Origin: Photobacterium sp. DA100
Lineage (GTDB): Bacteria; Pseudomonadota; Gammaproteobacteria; Enterobacterales; Vibrionaceae
Length of the DNA stretch: 64,000 nucleotides
NCBI RefSeq assembly: GCF_029223585.1
Contig: NZ_CP119423.1
Coordinates: forward strand, 186,001 to 250,000
Direction: 5' to 3'
Part shown: piece after piece, positions 48,211 to 57,978 of the stretch
Layout: each line of letters begins with the position of its first letter
Numbering within the stretch: the stretch's first letter is position 1
Notes under the pieces: generated by a model
What the model was told of the DNA's origin: nothing
Seen by the model: only the letters and a program-made list of their open reading frames with translations
Database searches by the model: none
Program-made: the position numbers and the translations under genes

Positions 48211-49080
48211 TTAACCGATTTTACCGGTATCGATCAATTGCTGGATCAGCGGCCGCATGATGAGCTCCATCGCGAAGCTCATCTTGCCGCCGGGTACCAC
48301 CAGGGTGTTGTGGCGCGACATAAACGAGCCCTGAATCATTGACAGCAGGTAGGGGAAGTCGACATTCTTGATCCCGCGGAAGCGGATCACCACGAAGCTT
48401 TCATCCAGGCTCGGGATCCCCTTGGCACTGAGGGGATTGGAGGTATCGACCGTTGGCACCCGCTGGAAATTGATATGGGTGCGGGAGAATTGCGGGGTGA
48501 TGTAATTGAGGTAGTCATCCATCGAGCGCACGATGGACTCCATCACCGCCTCGCGGGAGTGGCCGCGATCCCGGGTGTCCCTGACAATTTTCTGGATCCA
48601 CTCGAGGTTGACGATAGGCACCATGCCGATAAGTAGGTCGACATGCTGGGCGGCATTGACCTCGCCATCAACCACCCCGCCGTGTAGCCCTTCATAGAAC
48701 AGCAGGTCGGTATTTTCTGGCAGGGTCTGCCAAGGCGTGAACGTGCCCGGCATCTGGTTGTACGGCACGGCTTCGTCAAACGTGTGCAGGTAACGGCGGA
48801 ACTGGCCGCTGCCGTCTGCGCCGTACTGGCGGAAGAAAGTCTCCAGCAGCGGGAAGTCGTTGGCCTGGGGCCCGAAATAGCTGATATGGCGGCCTTGCTC
48901 TTTGGCCTTGCGGATTTCGACGTCCATTTCCGGACGGGTGAAGCGGTGAAAACTGTCGCCTTCAAGCCAGGCAGCATTGATGCCCATCATATTGAACATC
49001 TTACGGAATGCTTCGGAGGTGGTAGACGTACCCGCCCCCGAGGACCCTGTTACTGCAATAATGGGGTGTTTTGCAGACAT
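48211..49080 (-). CDS. prkB: Phosphoribulokinase-like protein PrkB
   Basis: 289 residues, the length of E. coli PrkB. The P-loop is AVTGSSGAGTSTTSEAF (about 9-25), with EGDSFHR, LLFYEGLHGG and PTVDTSNPLSAKGIPSLDESFVVIRF. It is a class I-type phosphoribulokinase homologue in organisms without RuBisCO; its real substrate is not established. ATG 49080 is the family start, seven codons inside the frame. A stem-loop ACCATCG-N7-CGATGGT (48190-48210) touches its stop codon and lacks a U-tract. The crp-linked position is conserved in E. coli and vibrios. Confidence 0.92.
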   Translation of the reverse strand: MSAKHPIIAVTGSSGAGTSTTSEAFRKMFNMMGINAAWLEGDSFHRFTRPEMDVEIRKAKEQGRHISYFGPQANDFPLLETFFRQYGADGSGQFRRYLHTFDEAVPYNQMPGTFTPWQTLPENTDLLFYEGLHGGVVDGEVNAAQHVDLLIGMVPIVNLEWIQKIVRDTRDRGHSREAVMESIVRSMDDYLNYITPQFSRTHINFQRVPTVDTSNPLSAKGIPSLDESFVVIRFRGIKNVDFPYLLSMIQGSFMSRHNTLVVPGGKMSFAMELIMRPLIQQLIDTGKIG

Positions 49081-49185
49081 GACAAACCCTGTCGTTAACA
49101 TTAACGGAAAGAGTTATTAACAGGGCTGGGCGGCAAGGTCAAGCCGGGATGTCAAAAATGCAGGGTCGACAGAATTTGCGAGGGG

Positions 49186-49407
49186 TTAGCGGTGTCCCAA
49201 CTGGCGTTTGGATTTGATGTCGATGGTTTCATGCAGTTCCGAGTAAACGATCACCGCCTCGCCGCTTTCCAATTGCTGGCGCACCCTGGCTACCTTGGCA
49301 GCCAAGGACAGCTCGCGTTCGCCGTAGTCGGTCCCTTCGCGCAAGACGAAATGTTCGATGATGTTGGTCAGGGTTTCGGGATCAATGTCTTGCCAAGGGA
49401 TATTCAT
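49186..49407 (-). CDS. yheU: YheU family protein (UPF0270)
   Basis: 73 residues, [29 protein letters not shown] at the start and a helical, charged remainder, matching UPF0270/YheU, a small protein of unknown function conserved between yheT and prkB in enterobacteria and vibrios. It has no signal peptide. Here it is separated from yheT by a 230-bp gap with an octanucleotide repeat tract, whereas in E. coli the two genes are tightly packed. Confidence 0.9.
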   Translation of the reverse strand: MNIPWQDIDPETLTNIIEHFVLREGTDYGERELSLAAKVARVRQQLESGEAVIVYSELHETIDIKSKRQLGHR

Positions 49408-49579
49408 AACGGCACTTTTTCTGTTGCAGACGATACGACGATTATATTGGCAAATACATCAGTTGTAGAGGGATAAGAGCGGTTCTAAGGCTCTGAGGTT
49501 CTATGGCCCTATGGGTAAAAGCCTAAGATATTAAAAAGTTAAAGGTTTGACACAGGCTGTCGGCTTTAAGATTCTGTTT

Positions 49580-49619
49580 GCAGGACCGCAGGACCGCAGG
49601 ACCGCAGGACCGCAGGACC
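49580..49619 (+). repeat. Octanucleotide tandem repeat, five perfect GCAGGACC units
   Basis: Five head-to-tail copies of GCAGGACC occupy 49580-49619, with a variable flank (CAGAGTTTCACTCCTGAACT) after and shorter look-alike words (GGTTCTAAGGCTCTGAGGTTCT, read in pieces) before. The tract lies between the stop of yheT (49638) and the start of yheU (49407), outside any reading frame. Simple repeats of this kind change copy number by slipped-strand pairing. Confidence 0.9.
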
Positions 49620-49637
49620 CAGAGTTTCACTCCTGAA

Positions 49638-50618
49638 CTAGGAGCCAGAACCTAGGATCTTGTGAAACCACGCTGGCACTGTCTTCTCCAGCCAGAAGTC
49701 CGGTTGGCGCCACGAACCGGTGACGAAGCCGACATGGCCGCCGTACTGGTACAGATCATATCGGATATGGGGGGGAAGCGGGCCGGTGGGGATCACGGCC
49801 TCGGTCATGAACGGGTCGTCCTTGGCGTGGATCACCCGCAACGGGATGGCGACATCGCCCAGTCGGGACAGCCCGCTGCAGCGCTGGTAGTAATCGGCGG
49901 CATCCTTGAAGCCGTGCAGCGGCGCGGTGACGAACTCGTCGAATTGCCACAGGGTTTCGAGCTGTTTGGCATCTTCGCCCGAGAGAGGCATCGCATCGGG
50001 CAGGGCGGCGATCTTCCGCTCCAGGTTGCGCTTCATCGAGCCGAGCAGGTACTGCTGGTAGACTTTGGAGAAGCCTTGCTGGATCCGCTCCGAGCAGGCA
50101 GCTAGATCCAGCGGGGGAGAAATCACCTGGGCGGCCGTGAGCTGCGAGTGGTCGCCACTTTCGGCCAGGTAGTTGACCAACATATTGCCACCGAGCGAGA
50201 CCCCGACGGCAAAGAAAGGGCGCCCGGGGAGTTGCTGGCGCAGCCACTGGATGAAAAAGCGGGCATCGCTGGTTTCCCCCGAATGGTAGCCGCGTGGCTT
50301 GCGGTTCAGCTCGCCGCTGCAGCCGCGAAAGTGCATCATTACCCCGAGCCAGCCCTGTTGCTTGGCGGCATGGAGCAAACCGTTGGCATAGGGGCTGTGG
50401 AAGCTGCCTTCCAGGCCGTGGAACAGGATCAGCACCGGTTGGCGGGGCAGGCAGTCGGCAGCAGGCGCAGTCCAGGCCAAATCGAGGAAGTCACCATCCG
50501 GCGTCTCGATCCGCTGGGTAAGGGGCATGAACAATGGCTTGCGGCGCAAAAAGCGCGGCAGCAGGGTCTGCAGGTGGGGATTGGCAAGCCCTTTGGCTGG
50601 GTGGAAAGCCATTGTCAT
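49638..50618 (-). CDS. yheT: YheT, alpha/beta hydrolase
   Basis: 326 residues of the YheT/ABHD family. The nucleophile elbow is FAVGVSLGGNML; the oxyanion region VLILFHGLEGSFHSPYANGLL and the C-terminal catalytic His in YGGHVGFVTG are present, with the acid likely in IHAKDDPFM. It is predicted to be an esterase of unknown substrate. ATG has GAGGTAACG upstream. It starts 15 bases after the stop of the TIGR02444 gene, and yheS-TIGR02444-yheT probably form one minus-strand operon. Confidence 0.92.
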   Translation of the reverse strand: MTMAFHPAKGLANPHLQTLLPRFLRRKPLFMPLTQRIETPDGDFLDLAWTAPAADCLPRQPVLILFHGLEGSFHSPYANGLLHAAKQQGWLGVMMHFRGCSGELNRKPRGYHSGETSDARFFIQWLRQQLPGRPFFAVGVSLGGNMLVNYLAESGDHSQLTAAQVISPPLDLAACSERIQQGFSKVYQQYLLGSMKRNLERKIAALPDAMPLSGEDAKQLETLWQFDEFVTAPLHGFKDAADYYQRCSGLSRLGDVAIPLRVIHAKDDPFMTEAVIPTGPLPPHIRYDLYQYGGHVGFVTGSWRQPDFWLEKTVPAWFHKILGSGS

Positions 50619-50633
50619 AACGTTACCTCGGTG

Positions 50634-51092
50634 TTATTTCGCCAGCAGTTTGTCAATTAATGCCATGGCTCCCTGGCGATGGCAATAGCGGGCCAGGTTC
50701 GCGGCCGGCTCTTGCTCTGCTACGTGGCGAAGCAGCATTTGGTTTAGCACTGCTATCAAGTCATGCTGCTGCTGGCGCTCCATCTGCAGTTCGAAGTCCT
50801 TGAGTTGCTCGTACCCGTCGCTATCTAGCTGGGGTTTCAGCGCTCGGCGCATATGACGGTAGCGTTCGAGTAAGCCTTCGGTCGGCTGGAGGCTGTCCTC
50901 CAGCTGCAGCAGCTGAGCGTGCGAGAGGCCAATGGCCTGTGCATCGAGCCAGATCATCAGCAGGGCCAGATTGACGCTACCTTTGTGGAAAGTCTGCAGA
51001 GCCAGGCAGGCGGCCTCGACGTCCGCCTTGAAATAATGGTTGTAGCTGAACTGCCAAAAAGCATCATGGCTCAGTGCATTACTCTGGGGCAT
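50634..51092 (-). CDS. TIGR02444 family protein
   Basis: 152 residues, all-helical, starting MPQSNALSHDAFWQFSYNHYFKADVEAACLALQ with NLALLMIWLDAQ, typical of TIGR02444 (DUF2390), an uncharacterised family linked to yheS in vibrios and pseudomonads. It overlaps the 3' end of the yheS-like gene by 14 bases, so translation is likely coupled. No motif points to a reaction. Confidence 0.82.
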   Translation of the reverse strand: MPQSNALSHDAFWQFSYNHYFKADVEAACLALQTFHKGSVNLALLMIWLDAQAIGLSHAQLLQLEDSLQPTEGLLERYRHMRRALKPQLDSDGYEQLKDFELQMERQQQHDLIAVLNQMLLRHVAEQEPAANLARYCHRQGAMALIDKLLAK

Positions 51093-53001
51093 GCTGCTGC
51101 TCCATCGCCTCGAGTTCTTCCTGCAGCTCCATCCATTCCATCTCGACCTCTTCTAGCGATGACTTGGCATCGGCTTGAAGCTGCAGCTGTTCGTTGAGGC
51201 GTGCCTTGTTTTCCGCCTCGTAGATGCTGCTGTCGCTGAGCTGGGCTTCGGCATCGGCGATAGTGGCATTGAGCTTGTCCATCTTGGTTTCAAGCTGGGT
51301 GATTTTCTTGCGCAGCGGGGCGGTGAGCTTGCGCAGCTCGGCCTCGAGGCGCTTTTGCTCTTTGCGCGAGGCGGCGCTGTTGTCCTTGGTCACATCCGGC
51401 TTGCTGGCCTGCAGCTCGCGGCGCTCGTTGCGCTGCTGTTCGGTCAGCCACTTGTGGTAGTCATTGAGATCACCGTTGAACGGTACGACTTGGCGATCAT
51501 GGACCAGATAGAGATCATCGGTGGTAGCACGCAGTAGGAAACGGTCGTGGCTGACAATCACCATGGCACCATCATAAGACTGCAGGGCAAGCGTGAGCGC
51601 CTGGCGCATGTCGAGATCGAGGTGGTTGGTCGGTTCATCGAGTAGCAACAGGTTAGGGCGCTGCCATACAATCAGCGCCAAGACCAGACGGGCTTTCTCG
51701 CCACCGGAGAACGGGCCGACCTTTTCCAGCGCCTTGTCACCCAAGAAGCCGAAGCTGCCGAGGTAGTCGCGCAGTTGCTGCTCGGTGGCCTGCGGGGCAA
51801 TACGGGCCATATGCTGGACCGGGGTGTCGTCCATGTACAGGGTCTCGAGTTGGTGCTGGGCAAAGTAGCCAATCTTCACACCTTGCGAGTAGGCCAGATC
51901 CCCGGCCTTGGCAGGCAGCTCGCCAGCCAGCATCTTGATCAGGGTCGACTTACCGGCACCGTTGCGGCCCAGCAGGCCGATGCGGCTGCCCGGCACCAGA
52001 TTGAGACGGATCTTCTCGAGGATCAGGTTGTCGCCATAGCCGGCGGCGACTTGGTCCATCATCAAGATAGGGTTCGGCAGGGCGCTCGGCTCGCGGAATT
52101 CGAAGCTGAACGGGTTGTCGAACTGGGCCGGCAGGACTTTTTCCATCCGCTCCAGCGCCTTGATCCGGCTCTGGGCCTGGCGGGCCTTGCTGGCCTTGTA
52201 GCGGAAGCGGTCGATATAGGACTGCATGTGGGCCATCTGCTTCTGCTGCTTTTGGTACATCGCCTGCTGCAAGATCAGTTTTTCTGCGCGCTGGGTTTCA
52301 AACGACGAGTAGTTACCGGTGTAGCTATTCATGGTTTGGTTTTCGATATGGATGATCCGGTTGACCACAGGATCGAGAAAATCGCGGTCGTGCGAGATCA
52401 GCACAAGGGTACCGCGGTAGCTCTGCAGCCACTTCTCCAGCCACATCACGGCATCGAGGTCGAGGTGGTTGGTTGGTTCATCGAGCAGCAGCAGATCGGA
52501 GCGGCATAGCAGGGCCTGGGCGAGGTTGAGGCGCATCCGCCAACCACCTGAGAATTGGGTCAGGTGCCAGCTCATTTGCTCCTGCGAGAAGCCCAGGCCG
52601 TCCAGCAGCTCGGCGGCACGGGCACGGATACTGTAGCCACCGATGGCTTCCAGCTTGCCGTGCAGCTCCGCGACCTTGGTGCCGTTGTCAGCTTGCTCTG
52701 CGGCGTGCAGATCGGCTTCCAGCTGGCGGTATTCACGGTCACCGTCAATCACGTACTCCAGCGCCTCGCGCTCGAGGGCAGGGGTTTCCTGAGCAACCCA
52801 TGCCAGCTCCCAGTTGGCCGGGTACTGGCAGTTGCCGGCATCGACACTGAGCTCATGCTTGAGCAGGGCAAACAGGGTGGATTTACCACAGCCATTTTTG
52901 CCGACCAGACCGACCTTGTCGCCCGGGTGGATAGTCGCCGTGGCTTGGTCAAGCAGGATCTTGCCACCGCGTAGAAGTTGGATATCGGAAAAAGTGATCA
53001 T
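51079..53001 (-). CDS. yheS: YheS, ABC-F family ATPase
   Basis: 640 residues with two ABC cassettes: Walker A GLVGKNGCGKSTLF and GLLGRNGAGKSTLI, signatures QFSGGWRMRL and PFSGGEKARL, and two LLLLDEPTNHLDLD Walker B/D-loops. The interdomain linker (about 235-310, KQQKQMAHMQSYIDRFRYKASKARQAQ) is the ABC-F P-site tRNA-interaction motif, and a basic/acidic C-terminal coiled coil ends the chain. ABC-F proteins act on ribosomes; YheS relieves stalling on some nascent peptides. Start at 53001 (MITFSDIQLLRGG) rather than 14 codons upstream. Confidence 0.93.
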   Translation of the reverse strand: MITFSDIQLLRGGKILLDQATATIHPGDKVGLVGKNGCGKSTLFALLKHELSVDAGNCQYPANWELAWVAQETPALEREALEYVIDGDREYRQLEADLHAAEQADNGTKVAELHGKLEAIGGYSIRARAAELLDGLGFSQEQMSWHLTQFSGGWRMRLNLAQALLCRSDLLLLDEPTNHLDLDAVMWLEKWLQSYRGTLVLISHDRDFLDPVVNRIIHIENQTMNSYTGNYSSFETQRAEKLILQQAMYQKQQKQMAHMQSYIDRFRYKASKARQAQSRIKALERMEKVLPAQFDNPFSFEFREPSALPNPILMMDQVAAGYGDNLILEKIRLNLVPGSRIGLLGRNGAGKSTLIKMLAGELPAKAGDLAYSQGVKIGYFAQHQLETLYMDDTPVQHMARIAPQATEQQLRDYLGSFGFLGDKALEKVGPFSGGEKARLVLALIVWQRPNLLLLDEPTNHLDLDMRQALTLALQSYDGAMVIVSHDRFLLRATTDDLYLVHDRQVVPFNGDLNDYHKWLTEQQRNERRELQASKPDVTKDNSAASRKEQKRLEAELRKLTAPLRKKITQLETKMDKLNATIADAEAQLSDSSIYEAENKARLNEQLQLQADAKSSLEEVEMEWMELQEELEAMEQQHAPE

Positions 53002-53240
53002 TGACTGTGCCGGGGATGCCCGCTCCGCAAAAACTAAATGCAAGAATAAGTGCGGAGTCTACCGCAAAGCGGCGGTGACCGCTAATATCGCCCTGCAATG
53101 AGAAAAGGGAAGCATGCAGGAGGCTAAGGGCGATTAATCGATCTTCTTTGGCTGCAATTATGTATTATGTGGATATAGGTTAATGAAAAGTTGTAACTCA
53201 TGGTGAAATAAACCTATTTTGCCGCTGAACAAGGAATGCT

Positions 53241-53810
53241 ATGTCAGCAAAAGGACTTCCACGCATACTCGTACTCTATGCCCATCCCGATCCGGAGGCT
53301 TCGGTCGCTAACCGCGCCATGCTGGCGGCAATTGGCAGTTTGCCCCATGTCACGGTCCATGATCTCTATGCGGCCTATCCCGATTTTTTCATCGATATCA
53401 CCCTCGAGCGCGAGTTGGTCAGGGACCATGATGTCATCGTGTTCCAGCACCCGCTGTATATGTATTCCTGCCCGTCGCTGCTCAAGGAGTGGATCGATGT
53501 GGTCCTGAGCAAGGGGTTTGCCCATGGTGAGGGAACACAGACCCAGGGCAAGTACTGGCGCTCGGTGATCACCACCGGCGGGGCGGCGGAAGCCTATACC
53601 CCGGATGGCTACAACCGCTGCAGTGTCGATGAAATCCTTCGCCCGTTCGAGCTCAGTGCCATGCTGTGCCGGATGACTTGGCTGCCCCCGCTGGTGCTGC
53701 ACTGGGCGCGGCGAATACCGGCCCAGGAGCGCCAGCAACACGCCGAGCTTTACCGCCAATGGCTGGAAGCACCAATGGCCTTGATGGAGGAGGTGAAGGA
53801 TGGCGAGTGA
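53241..53810 (+). CDS. kefG: KefG, ancillary quinone oxidoreductase-like subunit of KefB
   Basis: 189 residues of flavodoxin-like fold: [20 protein letters not shown] at the FMN phosphate loop, [28 protein letters not shown], and [16 protein letters not shown]. KefG binds KefB and is needed for full K+ efflux in response to glutathione adducts. ATG follows AAGGAATGCT. It overlaps kefB by 11 bases. Confidence 0.93.
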   Translation: MSAKGLPRILVLYAHPDPEASVANRAMLAAIGSLPHVTVHDLYAAYPDFFIDITLERELVRDHDVIVFQHPLYMYSCPSLLKEWIDVVLSKGFAHGEGTQTQGKYWRSVITTGGAAEAYTPDGYNRCSVDEILRPFELSAMLCRMTWLPPLVLHWARRIPAQERQQHAELYRQWLEAPMALMEEVKDGE

Positions 53811-55611
53811 TGTATTGTCGGTCAGTGTCGTTTTCCTTGCCGCCGCGGTGGTGGCGGTGCCGATCGCCCAGCGGTTGGGGTTGGGCTCGGTGCTGGGCTA
53901 TCTGTTGGCGGGGATCGCCATTGGTCCGTGGGGGCTGAGGCTGATTTCTGATGTCGATGCGATTCTCCATTTCTCCGAATTCGGTGTGGTGCTGCTGCTG
54001 TTCCTCATAGGCCTGGAGCTCAACCCCAAGAAGCTGTGGCAGATGCGCAAACCGATTTTGGGGCTGGGCGGCAGCCAGGTGGTGGTGACAAGCTTGGTGA
54101 TAGCGGCCTTGGTGCTGCTGTTGGCCGGGCAATCATGGCTGCCCGCGGTGTCCTGGCGGGATGCCCTGGTGGTCGGGATGGGGCTGGCGTTGTCGTCGAC
54201 GGCGATTGCCCTGCGGGTGATAGAAGAGCAAAACCTGGGGGGCAGCGAAACCGGCCAGTCCGGTTTCGCGGTGCTGCTGTTTCAGGATATCGCGGTGATC
54301 CCGATGCTGGCCTTCCTGCCGGTCCTGGCCGGGGGCGGCGGTGGCAGCTGGATTGATTTTGCCTGGATGATCGGCGGCATTCTTGCCTTGCTGGTCGGTG
54401 GCCATTTCCTGTTGCGGCCACTGTTTCGCTGGGTGGTGCTGAGCGGCGTGCGCGAGCTGTTCAATGTCGCGGCCTTGCTGCTGGTGATAGGCATTGCGCT
54501 GGGGATGCAGTCTCTGGGGTTGTCGATGGCGCTCGGGACCTTTTTGGCTGGCGTGCTGCTGGCCGAGAGTGAGTACCGGCACGAGCTGGAAATCGCTATC
54601 GAGCCGTTCAAGGGGCTGTTGCTGGGGCTGTTCTTTATCTCGGTCGGGATGGCCGTCAACCTGGGCTTGCTGCTGCAGTACCCGTTGCAGATATTGCTCG
54701 CGGTGGTGGCGCTGATCAGTATCAAAGGTTTCATTCTGTACGGCTTGGCACGCCTGTTTGGGATCCGGGCCAAGTCGCGCAGCCAGATGGCGGCGATCCT
54801 CAGCCAGGGCGGGGAGTTTGCCTTTGTCCTGTTTACCGCGGCAATGGGCGAGGGGCTGTTGGGGCGCGAGCTATCGGCGTTCCTGCTGGTGGTGGTCAGC
54901 CTGTCGATGATGACAACGCCGCTGATTTTGCTGTTGCAGGACAAGTGGTTTATCCGCACCTTCAAAGCGGAAGCCGAGGCAGAATTGGAATCGGATGTGA
55001 TCGACCGTGAGCCGCGGGTGATCATTACCGGTTTTGGCCGCTTCGGCCAGGTGGTCGGGCGTTTGCTGTTTGCCAACAAAATCCGGGTAACGGTGCTGGA
55101 GCGGGACCCGAGCCAGATCCAATTTCTTCGCAAGTTCGGCTACAAGGTGTATTACGGTGATGCGACCCAGTTGGACTTGCTGCGCGCGGCGGGGGCCGAC
55201 AAGGCCGAAGCCATCATTATCTGCACCGACGAGCCGGACGAGGTGATGGAAGTGGTCGATTTGTGCCAGCAGTATTTTCCTAAGCTTAAAATACTGGCGA
55301 GGGCCAGGAGCCGGGTCGAGGCACACGAGCTGCTCAGTCACGGGGTGGAGAATTTTTCCCGCGAAACTTTTGCCGGTGCCCTTGATTTGGGACGCCAGGC
55401 CCTCATATCCCTTGGTATGCACCCTTATCAGGCCAAGCGGGCCGAGGCCCATTTCCGCCGCTTGGATACCACCGCCTTGAGAGACTTGTTGCCGCAGCAC
55501 TCGGAAGACGTCCATTTGGCAACCCGGGCCCGGGAAGCCCGCAAGGAGCTGGAAGAAATCTTTGATAGGGAAATGCGGGGGGAGCGCGAGCGGCATGATG
55601 GCTGGGACTGA
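53800..55611 (+). CDS. kefB: KefB, glutathione-gated K+/H+ antiporter
   Basis: 603 residues. The N-terminal CPA2 antiporter (about 12 transmembrane helices, with [27 protein letters not shown] and FLLVVVSL) is followed by a cytosolic RCK/KTN domain: [18 protein letters not shown] (about 407-424, GxGxxG Rossmann) and the downstream [18 protein letters not shown]. It protects against toxic electrophiles by acidifying the cytosol when glutathione adducts bind. Overlaps kefG by 11 bases. Confidence 0.95.
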   Translation: MASDVLSVSVVFLAAAVVAVPIAQRLGLGSVLGYLLAGIAIGPWGLRLISDVDAILHFSEFGVVLLLFLIGLELNPKKLWQMRKPILGLGGSQVVVTSLVIAALVLLLAGQSWLPAVSWRDALVVGMGLALSSTAIALRVIEEQNLGGSETGQSGFAVLLFQDIAVIPMLAFLPVLAGGGGGSWIDFAWMIGGILALLVGGHFLLRPLFRWVVLSGVRELFNVAALLLVIGIALGMQSLGLSMALGTFLAGVLLAESEYRHELEIAIEPFKGLLLGLFFISVGMAVNLGLLLQYPLQILLAVVALISIKGFILYGLARLFGIRAKSRSQMAAILSQGGEFAFVLFTAAMGEGLLGRELSAFLLVVVSLSMMTTPLILLLQDKWFIRTFKAEAEAELESDVIDREPRVIITGFGRFGQVVGRLLFANKIRVTVLERDPSQIQFLRKFGYKVYYGDATQLDLLRAAGADKAEAIIICTDEPDEVMEVVDLCQQYFPKLKILARARSRVEAHELLSHGVENFSRETFAGALDLGRQALISLGMHPYQAKRAEAHFRRLDTTALRDLLPQHSEDVHLATRAREARKELEEIFDREMRGERERHDGWD

Positions 55612-55651
55612 CCAGCCCCCCATCTCGAACACAGTGGCAAGGAGCGAAAGC

Positions 55652-55864
55652 ATGGCCAAGAAACGGTTTATCGCCGGTGCAGTCTGTCCAAGCTGTAGTC
55701 AGCAGGATACGTTGCGCTGGTGGCAGGAAAATGATGTGGAGCGGGTCGAGTGTGTGGCCTGCGGCCATAGCGATGTGAGAGCACCTCAGTCGGTCGAGCA
55801 GAGTGAGCAGCTCTCTTCGCAAACTAAACAACAGGTTATCGGGATATTCAAGCCCGAGGACTGA
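55652..55864 (+). CDS. yheV: YheV family zinc-ribbon protein
   Basis: 70 residues. Start MAKKRFIAGAVCPSCSQQDTLRW after AAGGAG; zinc-ribbon cysteines C12-x2-C15 and CVACGH (about 34-39). It sits between kefB and slyD as in E. coli and vibrios. Function unknown, probable metal-binding regulatory or nucleic-acid-contacting protein. The frame is open 30 codons upstream into kefB and was trimmed by the ribosome site. Confidence 0.9.
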   Translation: MAKKRFIAGAVCPSCSQQDTLRWWQENDVERVECVACGHSDVRAPQSVEQSEQLSSQTKQQVIGIFKPED

Positions 55865-55966
55865 TCCGGCTGCACAGCCTTTAAACAGAATATTGGCATC
55901 TTGCTGCCATTATCCGGTATCATGCGGGCGAAATCCTTTGATACCCAGTTCAAAATTGGAGTAAAC

Positions 55967-56536
55967 ATGAAAGTCGCTAAAGACATCGTAGTAAGCCTGG
56001 CTTACCAAGTGAAGACCGAAGACGGCGTGGTTGTTGATCAGTCGACAACAGAAGCACCTCTTGATTACCTACACGGCCACAACAACCTGATCGTAGGTTT
56101 GGAGAAGGCGCTTGAAGGCCGCGAAGCTGGCGACAAGTTTGAAGTGACAGTTGCTCCAGAAGAAGCGTACGGCGAGCACATCGACGCTATGGTTCAGCGC
56201 GTACCGGCTGACGTATTCCAGGGCGTAGACGAAATCACCGTTGGTATGCGTTTTCTAGCAGACACTGATCAGGGCCCAATCCCTGTGGAAGTGACTGAAG
56301 TTGACGGTGACCACGTGGTGGTTGACGGCAACCACATGCTAGCCGGTCAGACTCTGACTTTCGGCGTAGAAGTTGTTGCTGTTCGTGCTGCGACTGAAGA
56401 AGAAATCGCTCACGGCCACATCCACCAGGGTGGCGGCTGCTGTGGCGGCGGTAGCTGCGGCGACCACGACCACGGTGAGAAAGAAGAAGGCTGCTGCGGC
56501 GGCGAAGAAAAAGGCGGCTGCGGCTGCTCGCACTAA
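55967..56536 (+). CDS. slyD: SlyD, FKBP-type prolyl isomerase with metal-binding tail
   Basis: 189 residues. The FKBP domain (1 to about 70, and 125-150) carries an IF chaperone insert; the active segment is DYLHGHNNLIVGLEKALEGREAGDKF. The last 45 residues are His/Cys/Gly-rich (HGHIHQGGGCCGGGSCGDHDHG... EEGCCGGEEKGGCGCSH), the Ni/Zn-binding tail used for hydrogenase maturation. The start MKVAKDIVVSLAYQV follows TTGGAG; 22 upstream codons in frame were rejected. Confidence 0.95.
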   Translation: MKVAKDIVVSLAYQVKTEDGVVVDQSTTEAPLDYLHGHNNLIVGLEKALEGREAGDKFEVTVAPEEAYGEHIDAMVQRVPADVFQGVDEITVGMRFLADTDQGPIPVEVTEVDGDHVVVDGNHMLAGQTLTFGVEVVAVRAATEEEIAHGHIHQGGGCCGGGSCGDHDHGEKEEGCCGGEEKGGCGCSH

Positions 56537-56560
56537 TCATTTCTAATGGTTGAGTGATCA

Positions 56561-56588
56561 AAAACGGGAAGCATTTGCTTCCCGTTTT
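56561..56588. terminator. slyD/slyX bidirectional terminator
   Basis: AAAACGGGAAGC (56561-56572), ATTT, GCTTCCCGTTTT (56577-56588): perfect 12-bp stem with A and T flanks, between convergent slyD and slyX. Confidence 0.92.
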
Positions 56589-56598
56589 TATTTTCAAA

Positions 56599-56820
56599 TC
56601 AATAATGCGGTGGCGGGGTCTCTTCCGACTCGCTGGCCAGGTTCGACGGCTCCATTCCCTTGACCTTGCCGACCATGAACTTCATCTGGGTCTGCATTTT
56701 CTCAATCAGGAACTGCTGCTCGGTGAGGGCCTGGTTTAGCTCCTCGATAGTTTGCTCCTGGAAAGCCTGCTTCATTTCAAGCTCGTCGATACGGGCCTGT
56801 AGCTGTTCGATTTCTTTCAT
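56599..56820 (-). CDS. slyX: SlyX family coiled-coil protein
   Basis: 73 residues. [50 protein letters not shown] is one long heptad coiled coil, followed by a short Pro/Glu tail ending PPPHY, as in SlyX. Function is unknown. It lies 4 bases downstream of the WD40 lipoprotein gene, so the two probably form one transcript. Confidence 0.93.
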   Translation of the reverse strand: MKEIEQLQARIDELEMKQAFQEQTIEELNQALTEQQFLIEKMQTQMKFMVGKVKGMEPSNLASESEETPPPHY

Positions 56821-56824
56821 TGCG

Positions 56825-57802
56825 TTATTCCGTCGTCCATTGCTGGGCGATACCTGCCGAAGTGCCCGAGATCACATGACCTTCGGGAGTAATGGCCACA
56901 TCATACACCACCGCAGCGGGTGGTCGAGTATCTTGTTTGGCTGCGGCCTCCCAGCGGCCGAGGTTATCTCCGCTCTGGGTATCCCATAACTCAATCCGCC
57001 GGGCCGGGGTGCCGGTCGCAAGCTGTTGGCCGTCATCGGAAAAACGGGCGCTGGAGATAATCTGTTGGCGCAGGCGCACCGCCAGCGAGGAAACCTGTCT
57101 GCCGCTTGGCAAATCCCAGATAAGAATATTGTTACTGCCGTCGGCGGTCATCGCCAGTTTGCCGTCGCGCTGCAGGGCGACCCGGCTGATCCGGCTCTGG
57201 TGCTCGAAGCGTTGCAGGATCTGGCCGCTTTGGGTATCCCAGAGATAGGCGGAGTGATCATTGCCGCCCGACAGGGCGTAACGGCCATTGGCAGAAATGG
57301 CAACGGAATTGACTTTTTCTCGGTGGGCAAGGAACTCTAGCCGTCTTCCGCTGCCCAAGTCGACGTACAGTGCTTTACTGTTGGACAGCGCCAGCAGTAC
57401 ATGCTGGCCATTGTTGGCAATTGCCACGTCGCGGATCAGACCGTCGGAAATGGACCATAACCCTTCGGACTGTCCCCAGGCGAGATCCCACACGGCAAAG
57501 TTCTGTGCGGTGGCGGTAATTGCATAGCGGCCGTTGTCGGAAATCTGGCTGCTGAGTACCGTATTGTGATATGGATCTTGAGAACCAAAATCAGCTAACT
57601 TTTTGTTTTGCTGTAAGTCCCACAGCACGATACCTTGTTGGTCTGAGTGGTAAAGGGCAAACCGTCCGTCCCGGCTGAGGCTGAAACTGGTGGTGCCTTC
57701 CGGAGCGAGTTGCCAGCGATTTAACTCTTTGCCGGAAAAAAAACAGCCAGTGAGGATGAAAAGTGCCAAAATGAAACATGGCACGTATCTTTTTGTTTGC
57801 AT
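56825..57802 (-). CDS. WD40-repeat lipoprotein
   Basis: 325 residues from ATG 57802, chosen over a GTG nine codons upstream because it gives a clean lipoprotein signal ([20 protein letters not shown], lipidated Cys at 20). The mature part is a beta-propeller of about six repeats, seen as recurring [28 protein letters not shown] and IELWDTQSG tails. It is probably anchored in the outer or inner membrane as a protein-interaction scaffold. Related genes flank slyX in vibrios; no function is known. Divergent from fkpA. Confidence 0.83.
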   Translation of the reverse strand: MQTKRYVPCFILALFILTGCFFSGKELNRWQLAPEGTTSFSLSRDGRFALYHSDQQGIVLWDLQQNKKLADFGSQDPYHNTVLSSQISDNGRYAITATAQNFAVWDLAWGQSEGLWSISDGLIRDVAIANNGQHVLLALSNSKALYVDLGSGRRLEFLAHREKVNSVAISANGRYALSGGNDHSAYLWDTQSGQILQRFEHQSRISRVALQRDGKLAMTADGSNNILIWDLPSGRQVSSLAVRLRQQIISSARFSDDGQQLATGTPARRIELWDTQSGDNLGRWEAAAKQDTRPPAAVVYDVAITPEGHVISGTSAGIAQQWTTE

Positions 57803-57978
57803 TAAGGTCTTGTTCCACTTGGTTAACACATAGTGTCATTGCCTTATGAATGCACTGTCGGCAGTGAATTCATAAGGTGCGTATTAGTATATTGATCTAC
57901 AGTGCTTTTCATACCGCTTGATGAAAAGACTGATGACTGATTTTTGAGGCATTGCCTCAGTTTAAAATGGAGAAACAC

